A DNA stretch of 45,388 bases from an uncultured Prevotellaceae bacterium (GCA_937877605.1 CALFJA010000106.1:1-45388), one strand, 5' to 3'. Numbered from the stretch's first letter, positions 1 to 8,274 are shown. Made by a program: numbers and translations. Notes: a model not told the origin generated them from the letters alone.

Positions 1-480
1 CCCTGTGCGGGATTCCTTTTCAGGGAGAAACCTACGCTGCCGCACATCCGCCGCGACATGATAGACTTCTATCACATCCCCGTCTGCCATATCAACAACA
101 TCAAGAGCGGCGCCTCGTGGGTGCTGCCCGACGGCACGGAGGTGCCCAACAGCCGGCTGACCTATCCTCCGGAACCTCCCCGTTCGTACGCCTATTGCAG
201 TGATACCCGTTACATACCTTCTCTCCATGAACAGATAAATGGCGTGACGCTGCTCTATCACGAGGCTACCTATGCCGTAGACAAACTGGACAACTGCGAG
301 AAATACTATCATTCCACCGCAGCCCAGGCAGCCCGGGTTGCTGCGGATGCCCATGCCGGAAGGCTCCTGCTGGGCCATTTCAGCGCCCGCTATGAAGACG
401 AAAGCGTCCTCTTCCGTGAGGCCCAGGCCATTTTTCCCGACACCCTTCTGGCAAAAGAAGGGCAGACAATAACGCTTTAG
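1..480 (+). CDS. rnz: Ribonuclease Z, C-terminal part (5' end outside window)
   Basis: The open frame enters from the left edge and gives 159 residues. RNase Z is the metallo-beta-lactamase-fold endonuclease that trims the 3' trailer of pre-tRNAs. Visible C-terminal landmarks are YCSDTRY (metal-ligand Asp region), LLYHEATY, then HSTAAQAARVA and LLLGHFSARY, whose His is the last zinc ligand; this order matches the ElaC/RNase Z family. Residues upstream of the internal Met at base 58 (ending LPHIRRD) are also family-like, so that Met is not the start. The N-terminal HxHxDH motif lies outside the window. A hairpin terminator follows the stop. The fragment's identity is secure; the full length cannot be judged. 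Confidence 0.93.
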   Translation, partial: PCAGFLFREKPTLPHIRRDMIDFYHIPVCHINNIKSGASWVLPDGTEVPNSRLTYPPEPPRSYAYCSDTRYIPSLHEQINGVTLLYHEATYAVDKLDNCEKYYHSTAAQAARVAADAHAGRLLLGHFSARYEDESVLFREAQAIFPDTLLAKEGQTITL

Positions 481-523
481 CCAATCATTTAATCCCACAT
501 AGTGATGTCTCGACACTAAAAGA

Positions 524-569
524 CTCTTCCAAGAAATCGTACGAATCTTGAAAGAGCCTTTCTTTTTTT
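524..569 (+). terminator. Rho-independent terminator after rnz
   Basis: The arms CTCTT-cc-AAGA and TCTT-ga-AAGAG form a stem with one internal 2x2 mismatch around an 11-base loop. A run of pyrimidines ending in seven T follows. It begins about 45 bases after the rnz stop codon. Confidence 0.75.
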
Positions 570-1221
570 GTACATTAGGGGAGATTGGCGTGGATGACAC
601 ATAAGTCATTTAAGTATGTAGGGATTTATTAATCAACTGGTTAGTACTAAACTTCGTCAAAGCGCTTTAACGAAACGGCGTAAGCGGTGCAAAAAAGGCT
701 ATTCGAAAAATCGCGAAAGAAGTGTTAAAACGGGCATTCTTGAGATGGAGAGGGGCTGGTATGCCTGGCAAAATGGTAAGTCGTGCTGCCTGCTGAGGCC
801 CACTTGGTGTTCCAAAGGACGGATTTTGTAATACAACTGTCAGACTTTTGCGTGCCAAAACCTATCCAGTTATCACTTAACTCCTAGGCAGTTGGAATGC
901 CACAAAGTCTCAATTAACCTGTAAGCAGACTGCAATGCGCTGACAGACAATAAGTTGGCGTAATATGCGCGAGATTCGCCCAAATGACTCCACGGAGGCT
1001 TCCGCTTGCAAGAAAACGATTCTCAGTGCAGTGAAAATTTCAGTTATGGACAAGATGTATGTGGAATGTGGAATGTGGAGGGTGGAAGGAGGTATGTTGA
1101 ACCGGCTTAATTCGAGGGCGATTGCAGACAAGATGTACCCCTAATTGCGTGCGATTTGTTAAAAAAAATTAAACACCGGCATTTATTCTATGCTAAAGTG
1201 GGAAACTTTCCATGAAAAAAT
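570..1221. other. Long non-coding stretch of about 650 bp with a heptamer repeat
   Basis: No convincing gene was found on either strand. Two minus-strand frames (667-858 and 910-1131) are open, but they lack signal peptides, recognisable domains or a good start context. The stretch contains the GTGGAAT-type heptamer array at 1061-1088. It ends at the promoter of the small secreted protein at 1256. The DNA may be remnant or repeat-derived; nothing in it is assignable from sequence alone. Confidence 0.5.
1061..1088. repeat. Heptanucleotide tandem array, four units
   Basis: Four consecutive 7-bp units read GTGGAAT, GTGGAAT, GTGGAGG, GTGGAAG. The first two are identical and the others differ at one or two positions. 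It lies in the non-coding stretch upstream of the envelope operon. Confidence 0.8.
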
Positions 1222-1229
1222 TACTTTTG
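1222..1229 (+). promoter_or_regulatory. -7 box of the envelope operon promoter
   Basis: TACTTTTG matches the Bacteroidetes -7 consensus TAnnTTTG and lies 26 bases before the ATG at 1256. A clear TTTG -33 box at 19-21 bp is not visible, so the call rests on the -7 element. Its position argues against the upstream in-frame ATG at 1190. Confidence 0.6.
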
Positions 1230-1255
1230 TATCGGATTATGCAAAGACTGCGCTT

Positions 1256-1564
1256 ATGAATAGAACATTACTCAGTATACTGTTTTCGGCCAGTTTGATG
1301 TTTGGCATGCCTGCGATGGCTGAAACGAAGACGGCAATCGAAATCATTGACAACGATTTCGATGCGCCCACCATCAGCATCTCCGAATCGACCTTGCGGG
1401 TGACGGGTGCCAACGGGCAAGTGCTCTATATCTACAATGTAGCCGGTGTTTGCGTGCAGAGCGTGAAGATTGACGGGCACGACAAGAAAATTGAACTCAA
1501 TCTACCAAAGGGGTGCTACATTATCAAAGTGGGTAAGGTAGTACGGAAAGTTTCAATCAAATAA
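1256..1564 (+). CDS. Small secreted protein, essentially a sorting-type C-terminal domain
   Basis: This is a 102-residue protein. A signal peptide (MNRTLLSILFSASLMFG to about PAMA, residues 1-22) is followed by a short acidic linker. A compact beta domain of about 60 residues then contains GQVLYIYNVAGVCVQSV, LNLPKGCYIIKVG and a basic end, VVRKVSIK. That pattern resembles the type A C-terminal sorting domain of type IX secretion cargo, but here almost no cargo precedes it. The start was chosen at 1256 because the -7 box at 1222-1229 would lie inside a longer reading from 1190. The stop overlaps the ATG of the L,D-transpeptidase by one base, so the two are co-transcribed. No function is recognised beyond this; it could be a mini-cargo or a periplasmic partner of the downstream enzyme. 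Confidence 0.7.
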   Translation: MNRTLLSILFSASLMFGMPAMAETKTAIEIIDNDFDAPTISISESTLRVTGANGQVLYIYNVAGVCVQSVKIDGHDKKIELNLPKGCYIIKVGKVVRKVSIK

Positions 1565-3159
1565 TGGGTTTTTCGCCTGACAAAACCAAATTTTTTCTGA
1601 TAATTTTCATTGCATGGTGTTTCACATCGTGCGATGCTGATATTTCCAGCCTTTTCCATTCCCAGCCCGATTTGGACGATGTGCATGTGGTGAGCGATGC
1701 CTATAGGACTCATCCCGATTCCATACGATTCTATTTGGATCAGTTGGCAGCCTCCGACCGTGACACCCTCGCCGTAGACCGCTATTGCCTCAACTACTAT
1801 CAGCAGGGAAAGCCTTTCGTGTGGATAACCTTCACGGGCCTGAAAGAGACAGTGGACACCTTGTGTGCAGTGATGAGTCAGGCGGCAGTCCACGGCCTTT
1901 CGCCCAAGGCTTTCTATGCGGATCGGATAGCACGGCAACTGGACAGTCTGCTCCCGAGCAGGATAGATTCCCTCCACACCAATGCCAACAAGGCATTGGC
2001 ACACATTGAATACTACCTGACAAAAGGGTATCTTCGCTATGCCTCTGGGCTTCGCCACGGTGTGCTGGCCCCTCAAGCGCTCCTCAACCATCTGGATCGC
2101 AACGACCAGGACGGGGGCAAGACCTTCAAACGCCTGATGAACCTGCCCATTGAGCAGCCCGGAAAGGATTTCTTTGCCGATGCCTTGCAACAGGTGGACG
2201 GTGATGTTGTGTCCTATCTAGAGCAATTGGCTCCCCAAGACAATTTCTATCGGGTCTTGTCTGAAAAGATACAGGCCGACACAATCTCTGCAAAGACACG
2301 CAACAAACTGGCGGTGAATATGGAACGCTGCCGCTGGCGCATCAAGGACGACCCGCGCATGCAGCCGAAATATGTGCTGGTGAACATCCCGGCGTTCTAT
2401 CTCTATGCCATCGACGAAAACCGCGTGCTGGCCATGAAGATGGGATGCGGCGCCTATGCCACGAAGACTCCCCTGATGGTCAGCCAGATAAAGCGGATTG
2501 ACATCAATCCGAAGTGGGTTATTCCGCGCAGCATCCTGAAGAACGAAGTGGCCAACCATCTGGGCGACAGTGGCTGGTTTGCCCGTCGGAGGTACATCGT
2601 ACGCGACCATACCACAGGCCGCATTGTCGACCCCCGCAGCGTTTCCCGCGAGAAACTCCTGGGCGGCAATTTCTCTGTTGCGCAGGAAAGTGGTGCCGGC
2701 AATGCGCTGGGCAGGATCATCTTCCGCTTTGACAATCCCTTCTCGGTCTATATTCACCACACCTCCTCCCCAGGATTCTTTGCCAACAGCCACCGCGCCG
2801 TTTCCCACGGATGTGTCCGTGTGGAGCAGCCTTACGACCTGGCCGAGTTTGTTTTGGGCAAGGGGTATGAGCAGACAATGGAGAAGATTCGCTATTCCAC
2901 CTCTGCCGACATTTCCTCTATGAGTGAGACGGCAAGGCAAAGAGGCATAAAGCCCTCGTCGTCGTTGGACCGTTCGAAACTGATAAATGCCGTGGATGTT
3001 TCTCCGCGCGTACCTCTTTACATTGCCTACTACACCTATTACCCTGCATCGCACCGCCTTGACGGATCCGTCAGCCTGGAAGAATATCCCGATGTCTACG
3101 GCTACGACCGTGCACTCCTTGCACGGATGCAACGCGACGGCTATGCCACCACCGACTGA
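1564..3159 (+). CDS. L,D-transpeptidase, YcbB/LdtD-like, probable lipoprotein
   Basis: This 531-residue enzyme is expected to make 3-3 cross-links in peptidoglycan or attach proteins to it. The N terminus has a hydrophobic segment followed by FTSC (Cys23), a plausible lipobox. The middle region (about 40-270) fits the scaffold domain of YcbB-type enzymes. The YkuD catalytic domain covers about 270-435: IDINPKWVIP, IHHTSSPGFF, and SHGCVRVEQP with the nucleophile at Cys417. The family motif HXnSHGC[VI]R is intact. Its start overlaps the preceding stop by one base, and its stop lies 3 bases before the sigma-factor ATG, so it is in the middle of an operon. Linkage to an ECF sigma factor suggests an envelope-stress role, which is inference. 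Confidence 0.92.
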   Translation: MGFSPDKTKFFLIIFIAWCFTSCDADISSLFHSQPDLDDVHVVSDAYRTHPDSIRFYLDQLAASDRDTLAVDRYCLNYYQQGKPFVWITFTGLKETVDTLCAVMSQAAVHGLSPKAFYADRIARQLDSLLPSRIDSLHTNANKALAHIEYYLTKGYLRYASGLRHGVLAPQALLNHLDRNDQDGGKTFKRLMNLPIEQPGKDFFADALQQVDGDVVSYLEQLAPQDNFYRVLSEKIQADTISAKTRNKLAVNMERCRWRIKDDPRMQPKYVLVNIPAFYLYAIDENRVLAMKMGCGAYATKTPLMVSQIKRIDINPKWVIPRSILKNEVANHLGDSGWFARRRYIVRDHTTGRIVDPRSVSREKLLGGNFSVAQESGAGNALGRIIFRFDNPFSVYIHHTSSPGFFANSHRAVSHGCVRVEQPYDLAEFVLGKGYEQTMEKIRYSTSADISSMSETARQRGIKPSSSLDRSKLINAVDVSPRVPLYIAYYTYYPASHRLDGSVSLEEYPDVYGYDRALLARMQRDGYATTD

Positions 3160-3162
3160 GAC

Positions 3163-3714
3163 ATGGCTACGAAAGAGACGGAACTGGTCAGCCGGCTGAT
3201 GGAGCCAGCCACACGCGAACGGGCTTTTGCCGAACTGGTAAGGCAATACCAGGAGCCCCTCTATTGGAAAATCCGCCATTTCATTTTCTCGCACGAGGAT
3301 GCCAACGATGTCCTTCAGAACACGTTCCTGAAAGCCTGGACGCATATGGACCAGTTCCGCAACGAATCCAAACTGACAACCTGGCTGCATCGCATTGCCG
3401 TCAACGAGTCGTTGGATTTCCTCCGGCGGCAGAAGAAAACCACGGTGGCAGGCAGCGAAGCCGTGGCCAGCCTGTCTGAACGGCTCATGGCCGACCAGTA
3501 TTTCAACGGCGACCGTGCACAGGCACTCCTTCTCGAGGCCGTCTCGACACTGCCAGAAGTGCAGCGAATGGTTTTCACACTGAGATATTTCGACGATATG
3601 CACTATGCAGAAATGAGCCAATTGCTCCATACAACCGAAGGTGCTCTGAAGGCAAGCTATCATCTTGCAGTGAAAAAAATTACAACATTTATACAAAATC
3701 ACCAGGATGATTAA
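3163..3714 (+). CDS. ECF-type RNA polymerase sigma factor
   Basis: The protein has 183 residues, the usual size for the ECF family. Region 2 lies at about 22-90 with DVLQNTFLKAW and the -10 recognition part TWLHRIAVNESLDFLR. Region 4 lies at about 120-178 with LPEVQRMVFTLRYFDDMHYAEMS and a helix-turn-helix at LLHTTEGALKASYHLA. It should redirect RNA polymerase to a small regulon. It follows the L,D-transpeptidase by 3 bases and is followed by a one-pass membrane protein in the place where anti-sigma factors usually sit. This suggests a signal-controlled envelope response, but no binding-site search was possible. Confidence 0.95.
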   Translation: MATKETELVSRLMEPATRERAFAELVRQYQEPLYWKIRHFIFSHEDANDVLQNTFLKAWTHMDQFRNESKLTTWLHRIAVNESLDFLRRQKKTTVAGSEAVASLSERLMADQYFNGDRAQALLLEAVSTLPEVQRMVFTLRYFDDMHYAEMSQLLHTTEGALKASYHLAVKKITTFIQNHQDD

Positions 3715-3764
3715 ACCTTTGCTACTGAAACTCGTCAATACTAACAAAGAAAAGCACAACAGAA

Positions 3765-4115
3765 ATGAATCAGTCTACTAAAAGTGAATCGGCATTGCTG
3801 ACCGAGAAACTGAAGGAACAGGCACCTCCCATACGGATGTTCCAGGTGCCGGACGGCTATTTTGAGACTTTTGCCAGGCAGATGGAGCAGCAAATTGCCT
3901 CGGAAAGCAATAAACGCCCGACACTTTACCGGCTGCGTCGCTGGATGGTGGCAGCCAGTCTGCTGTTGCTCATAGGAGCTTCTTCCTATTTCATAGCCAA
4001 CAATCTGCCGGAGAAATCGAAACAGACGGCCTCGGCTTCTGCCCCAACTGCTGATGTGGAAGACTATGTAATGATGGACAATGATGCAATATACGCCTAT
4101 ATGGTCAACAATTAA
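3765..4115 (+). CDS. Small one-pass membrane protein, possible anti-sigma factor
   Basis: This 116-residue protein has an N-terminal cytoplasmic half, one membrane segment (about 65-85, WMVAASLLLLIGASSYFIA) and a short C-terminal tail rich in Ser, Ala and acidic residues. The N-terminal half carries FQVPDGYFETFARQM; a [VP]xGYFe motif of this kind is common in small Bacteroidetes membrane proteins encoded after ECF sigma factors. No zinc anti-sigma (HxxxCxxC) motif is present, so the anti-sigma role rests on position, size and topology only. It starts 50 bases after the sigma factor and ends 10 bases before the next gene. Confidence 0.65.
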   Translation: MNQSTKSESALLTEKLKEQAPPIRMFQVPDGYFETFARQMEQQIASESNKRPTLYRLRRWMVAASLLLLIGASSYFIANNLPEKSKQTASASAPTADVEDYVMMDNDAIYAYMVNN

Positions 4116-4125
4116 AAGCCAAACG

Positions 4126-4539
4126 ATGAAAAGAAAAATCCTGCTTTTTGCCATTCTGCTATTTATAGGGACTGTTTCCAAAGCCCAGCCTCGGGGCCAT
4201 TTCGACCCAGAGAGATTTCAGGTCGACCTGGAACGGCATGTAGTCGGTGCCGCCCAGCTGACAGAGGCAGAATGTGCGAAGTTCCTTCCCCTCTACCGTC
4301 AGATGCGAAAGCAGCAAATCGCCCTCATGCAGCAGCGCCGACAGCTGAGAAACAGCAGGAATGCCGCAGAGGTTATACGCACCCAGGACCAGATAGACAT
4401 TCGCCTGAAAAAGCTCCAGCAGCAATATCACGAGCGTTTTCTCAAGGTGCTCCCGGCCGAAAAGGTGTTGAAGATAATCAAGGCAGAAGATGCGTTCCAC
4501 CGAAAGGCCTTCAAGAATGCTCATCCTCATGACAAATAA
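4126..4539 (+). CDS. Periplasmic Spy/CpxP-like helical protein
   Basis: This 137-residue protein has a clean signal peptide (MKRKILLFAILLFIGTVSKA, about 1-20). The rest is a charged helical domain: QLTEAECAKFLPLYRQM, then a long Arg/Gln-rich helix and QQQYHERFLKVLPAEKVLKI. The arrangement LT-x-E...F-x-P-L-Y...L-x-x-E-K recalls the LTxxQ-containing Spy/CpxP and heavy-metal-sensor families, which act as periplasmic chaperones or stress sensors. The start was placed at 4126 because only there does a signal peptide result; an upstream ATG at 4081 lies inside the previous gene. It closes the operon and is followed directly by a bidirectional terminator. Assignment to the Spy-like group is by pattern only. 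Confidence 0.7.
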   Translation: MKRKILLFAILLFIGTVSKAQPRGHFDPERFQVDLERHVVGAAQLTEAECAKFLPLYRQMRKQQIALMQQRRQLRNSRNAAEVIRTQDQIDIRLKKLQQQYHERFLKVLPAEKVLKIIKAEDAFHRKAFKNAHPHDK

Positions 4540-4540
4540 A

Positions 4541-4576
4541 ATAAAGGGCTTGCTCTCACTGGAGCAAGCCCTTTAT
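4541..4576. terminator. Bidirectional terminator between envelope operon and uvrA
   Basis: A perfect 15-bp stem, ATAAAGGGCTTGCTC with GAGCAAGCCCTTTAT, surrounds a 6-base loop. Both ends are A/T rich, so it can serve the plus-strand operon and the converging uvrA gene. It overlaps the last bases of uvrA. Confidence 0.9.
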
Positions 4577-7386
4577 TCTTTCAGTGCGTCCCTGACAAAT
4601 TTTGCAGTGTATCCTTTCCGGCATCTTGCCACTTCCTCTGGCGTGCCTTGGCAGACAACAGTTCCTCCTTCGCTGCCTCCTTCGGGGCCCATGTCTATGA
4701 TATGGTCGGCCAGTTTAATCACATCGAGATTGTGTTCGATAATAATAACGGTGTTTCCCTTGTCAACCAGCCTCTGAACGACATCCATCAAAATGCGAAT
4801 GTCCTCGAAATGAAGTCCCGTGGTGGGCTCGTCGAGGATGTAGAGGGTCTTTCCCGTGTCACGCTTCGACAGTTCCGTAGCCAGTTTCACACGCTGGCTT
4901 TCTCCGCCAGAGAGGGTGGAAGAGGGCTGGCCGAGTTTTACATAGCCCAGTCCTACTACCTGCAGCGTCTTGATTTTGTGGAGGATGTGCGGCACAGCCT
5001 CGAAGAAGTCGACAGCCTGGTCGATGGTCATGTCCAGAACATCGGCAATAGATTTCCCCTTATACCTAACCTCGCAGGTCTCGCGGTTATATCTTTTTCC
5101 GTGGCAGACCTCGCATGGAATCATCACATCGGGCAGAAAGTTCATCTCAATGGTCTTGTATCCGTTTCCGCCGCAGGCTTCACATCGGCCGCCCTTCACA
5201 TTGAAGGAGAACCTGCCGGGCTTGTATCCCCTGATTCTTGCCTCGGGAAGGGCTACGAACAGCGAACGGATGTCGGAGAATACCCCTGTGTAGGTGGCAG
5301 GATTGGAGCGTGGCGTGCGCCCGATGGGGCTTTGGTCGACATTGACAACCTTGTCTATATGCTCAATTCCCTCAATACTTTCATAGGGAAGAGGCTTGCG
5401 CAGTGAACGGTAGAAATGCTGCGAAAGGATAGGCTGCAGGGTATCGTTGATGAGTGTTGACTTTCCCGAACCGGAAACTCCAGTCACAACGGTAAGCGTT
5501 CCCAAGGGAAAGGTTACATCGATGTGCTTCAGGTTGTTGCCCGCTGCACCTTTGAGACTGATGAACTGTCCGTTTCCCTTGCGCCGCTTAGTGGGGATCT
5601 CGATTCTCTTTCGCCCACACAGATAGTCGGCAGTGAGGGCTGCGGCATGTCGGATGTCGTTGCCTTGAAACACCACTTCGCCTCCTTTCCTTCCAGCACC
5701 AGGCCCGAGGTCAATCAGATAATCGGCTGCCAGCATCATGTCGCGGTCGTGTTCAACCACAATTACGGTGTTGTCCATGTCGCGCAAGGCTTTCAGCGAG
5801 TTAATGAGCCGCTGATTGTCGCGCTGATGCAATCCTATGCTGGGCTCGTCCAGGATGTAGAGCACATTCACCAGTTGGGAACCAATCTGCGTGGCCAGCC
5901 TGATGCGTTGCGCCTCACCGCCGGAGAGCGACCCCATGGGGCGGTTCAGGGCAAGATAGTCCAGCCCCACCTGCAAGAGGAAATCGATGCGTGAGAGTAA
6001 TTCCTTCGTTATTTCCCTTGTCACGGGATTGTCTGCCTGTGCGGTGGCCAGGGCTTTACACCATTGCTTCAGTTGCTTGATATCGAGTGAGGCGACATCT
6101 GCAATGTTCTTTTCTCCAATCCGGAAAGCCAGCGATTCTGCCTTGAGCCTGTTCCCTTTGCACTCCGGACAGGTTGAGACCGCCAGAAACTGGTCTGCCC
6201 ATTTCTGTGCACTCGCACTGTCGTCGTGGTCCATGATGGAGCGGATGTACTTCACAACGCCGTCAAAGTTCATGAAATAGTCCGTTGAGGTGTGCACCAG
6301 TTCCTTCGCAATCTTTATGTGATCGATGGAGCCATAGAGCACTTCGTTCATGGCATCGTTCGGAATTTCGTCCACGGGAGTTTTCAGCGTGCAGTCGTAT
6401 TTGGCCAACAGGGCTTCTATCTGCCAGAAAATCATTTGGTTCTTGTACTTCCCGAGCGGGGCGATGGCACCTTCGTGAATGCTGACTTTCGTGTCGGGAA
6501 TCACCTTTTTCAGGTCAATCTCGTTGACCACGCCCAGTCCTTTGCACCTCGGGCAGGCACCTTCTGGCGAATTAAACGAGAACATGTTTGGTGCCGGGTC
6601 GTTGTAGGCAATGCCGGTTACGGGATCCATCAGTCTCCGCGAGAAGTTTCTTGCCACCATGGTGTCCATGTCTATAATCATGACCACGCCTTCTCCGAGT
6701 TGCATGGCAGTCTTCAAACTTCGCTGCAAGCGGTCGGAATTGTCGGTGCCCACCTTCAGTTTGTCCACCACTACCTCTATGTTATGGTTCAGGTAGCGGT
6801 CCACTTTCATACCGCGCACCAGTTCCAGCAGTTCTCCATCCACCCGGATGTTGAGATACCCCTTCTTGCGCATGTTCTCAAACAGTTCGCGATAGTGTCC
6901 CTTTCGCTGGCGCACCAGTGGCGAGAGAATGTAGATGCGCTTGCCGGCATATTCCTCTTTTACCATCTCAAAGACCTTTTCTTCCGTATATTTTACCATA
7001 CGCTCGCCGGAGAGGTAGCTGTAGGCATCGGCAGTGCGTGCGAAGAGCAGCCTGAGAAAATCGTATATTTCGGTAGTGGTGCCCACGGTGGAACGCGGGT
7101 TCTTGTTGGTGGTTTTCTGTTCTATGCTTATTACAGGGCTCAGTCCCGTTATCTTGTCCACATCGGGACGCTCCATGTTCCCCAGGAAGTTGCGTGCATA
7201 AGGTGAAAAAGTGTCTATATAGCGGCGTTGCCCTTCGGCAAAAAGGGTGTCGAAGGCCAACGACGACTTGCCCGACCCAGACAGGCCGGTTATTACTGTA
7301 AGGCTATTGCGCGGAATACTGACATCAATGTTCTTCAGGTTGTTGGCTCGCGCACCGAATACTTCTATGCTTTCGATTTCTTTCAA
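4573..7386 (-). CDS. uvrA: Excinuclease ABC subunit A
   Basis: The 937-residue protein is the damage-recognition ATPase of nucleotide excision repair, acting as a dimer with UvrB. Two ABC modules are visible: Walker A GLSGSGKSS at about 34-42 with signature LSGGEAQRIRLATQ, and GVSGSGKST in the second half with LSGGESQRVKLATE. The second zinc finger is complete (CEACGGNGYK and IPCEVCHGKRYN). CPECKGNRLKAES is also present. At the first zinc site only CPRCKGLG is found; the preceding Cys pair seems replaced by DPVTGIAYNDPAP. Length matches UvrA1. The gene starts 19 bases after the stop of the type B sorting-domain gene, so the two may share a promoter. Confidence 0.97.
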   Translation of the reverse strand: MKEIESIEVFGARANNLKNIDVSIPRNSLTVITGLSGSGKSSLAFDTLFAEGQRRYIDTFSPYARNFLGNMERPDVDKITGLSPVISIEQKTTNKNPRSTVGTTTEIYDFLRLLFARTADAYSYLSGERMVKYTEEKVFEMVKEEYAGKRIYILSPLVRQRKGHYRELFENMRKKGYLNIRVDGELLELVRGMKVDRYLNHNIEVVVDKLKVGTDNSDRLQRSLKTAMQLGEGVVMIIDMDTMVARNFSRRLMDPVTGIAYNDPAPNMFSFNSPEGACPRCKGLGVVNEIDLKKVIPDTKVSIHEGAIAPLGKYKNQMIFWQIEALLAKYDCTLKTPVDEIPNDAMNEVLYGSIDHIKIAKELVHTSTDYFMNFDGVVKYIRSIMDHDDSASAQKWADQFLAVSTCPECKGNRLKAESLAFRIGEKNIADVASLDIKQLKQWCKALATAQADNPVTREITKELLSRIDFLLQVGLDYLALNRPMGSLSGGEAQRIRLATQIGSQLVNVLYILDEPSIGLHQRDNQRLINSLKALRDMDNTVIVVEHDRDMMLAADYLIDLGPGAGRKGGEVVFQGNDIRHAAALTADYLCGRKRIEIPTKRRKGNGQFISLKGAAGNNLKHIDVTFPLGTLTVVTGVSGSGKSTLINDTLQPILSQHFYRSLRKPLPYESIEGIEHIDKVVNVDQSPIGRTPRSNPATYTGVFSDIRSLFVALPEARIRGYKPGRFSFNVKGGRCEACGGNGYKTIEMNFLPDVMIPCEVCHGKRYNRETCEVRYKGKSIADVLDMTIDQAVDFFEAVPHILHKIKTLQVVGLGYVKLGQPSSTLSGGESQRVKLATELSKRDTGKTLYILDEPTTGLHFEDIRILMDVVQRLVDKGNTVIIIEHNLDVIKLADHIIDMGPEGGSEGGTVVCQGTPEEVARCRKGYTAKFVRDALKE

Positions 7387-7405
7387 TATGGATTTCTGTT
7401 ATGGC

Positions 7406-8137
7406 TTATTCGCCAGTTCCGTCAGTAGTCCCAGAACTACTGTATTCAGTATAGCCCCGCAGCAGGTTCACATCCTTTTTGATGTTGAACACTCTGCCGT
7501 CCGCCCCACGAGCCTTTACCAGACAGAAATAGACGCCCTCCCTCACGGGCTTTCCCTTATGCTTGCCATCCCAGCCTTCTTCGGGGTTAGTCCAGTCGTA
7601 CAGAAGCTGCCCCCAGCGGTTGTAGATGTATCCGTGGAATTCCACAATCGACTGGCATTTCTTTGCCTTGTAGACTTCGTTCCGCCCGTCGTCGTTGGGC
7701 GAGAATGCATTTGGAAAGCTCAGGAAGCTCTCCGAAATGGTTACTTTCAGGGCCGGCGTATAGCTCCAATATTCTTCGGTATACTCCATTGTCTGGCTGC
7801 CGTTGGTGAATGTGGCATAGAGTTCAATGTAGTGCGTGCCGGCCTGAAGGAAAGTGTATTCCGTATTCTCGTCATACCTGATCAAGTAGGGCTCCGACTG
7901 TTTGCCTTCCTCGTAGAAATGCCATTCATAGTGGGCTGTCCACCCGTCGGCATTCTCCACATTGGCATAGAATTCCACTTCCGCCGGTGCCGCGCCGGAA
8001 TATTCTGTCGGGCTCTCCGGTTCTTCTTCGGCGTTAAGGACCTTCATGGTAGGGTTGATGGTAGGGTAGGTTTGTGCCAGCAATCCCATCGAGATGCCCA
8101 ACATAAATATAATAAGGTAGAATCGTCCTCTTTTCAT
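7406..8137 (-). CDS. Secreted protein with gliding-motility type C-terminal domain (T9SS type B signal)
   Basis: This 243-residue protein starts at 8137 with signal peptide MKRGRFYLIIFMLGISMGLLA. The middle (about 40-140) looks like a PKD-type beta sandwich: YEWHFYEEG, TFLQAGTHYIELYAT. The last 90 residues are the gliding-motility C-terminal domain: FPNAFSPNDDGRNEVY, IYNRWGQLLYDW, GWDGKHKGKPVREGVYFCLVKA. In type IX secretion this type B domain targets cargo through the outer membrane. A longer reading with start at 8173 would swallow the -7 box at 8160-8167, so 8137 is preferred. It precedes uvrA in the same orientation. The cargo function is unknown. Confidence 0.9.
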   Translation of the reverse strand: MKRGRFYLIIFMLGISMGLLAQTYPTINPTMKVLNAEEEPESPTEYSGAAPAEVEFYANVENADGWTAHYEWHFYEEGKQSEPYLIRYDENTEYTFLQAGTHYIELYATFTNGSQTMEYTEEYWSYTPALKVTISESFLSFPNAFSPNDDGRNEVYKAKKCQSIVEFHGYIYNRWGQLLYDWTNPEEGWDGKHKGKPVREGVYFCLVKARGADGRVFNIKKDVNLLRGYTEYSSSGTTDGTGE

Positions 8138-8159
8138 TCTTTGTCTTGGTTTATCCCTG

Positions 8160-8191
8160 CAAAAATACGACATCGCGGCAGAAAAGCAAAA
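8160..8191 (-). promoter_or_regulatory. Bacteroidetes-type promoter of the type B sorting-domain gene
   Basis: On the minus strand TTTTG, 19 bp, TATTTTTG is a full match to the TTTG / TAnnTTTG consensus. The -7 box covers 8160-8167 and the -33 box 8187-8191. The ATG at 8137 is about 23 bases downstream. Confidence 0.85.
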
Positions 8192-8242
8192 TAAAAGATT
8201 TTATTTTCTATCCTGCAAAAAGGTATTTTATCTAAATTTTAG

Positions 8243-8250
8243 TATTTTTG
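8243..8250 (+). promoter_or_regulatory. -7 box of the LysM-protein gene
   Basis: TATTTTTG fits TAnnTTTG and is 24 bases before the ATG at 8275. The -33 element is not clear. The intergenic region 8138-8274 thus holds divergent promoters. Confidence 0.65.
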
Positions 8251-8274
8251 TGCCGTATTATGGTCTTTTGAAGC

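Noticed and set aside
667..858. 63-codon minus-strand frame in the first gap
   Set aside because: No signal peptide, domain or start context; basic, proline-rich composition fits non-coding DNA.
910..1131. 73-codon minus-strand frame
   Set aside because: It reads through the heptamer array and lacks any protein-like feature.
2218..3759. 513-codon open frame on the minus strand
   Set aside because: It is antisense to the L,D-transpeptidase and sigma-factor genes, which have clear motifs; its product shows no domain and is His/Cys rich as expected of a shadow frame.
6292..7206. 304-codon plus-strand frame within uvrA
   Set aside because: It lies wholly opposite conserved UvrA motifs and encodes no recognisable domain.
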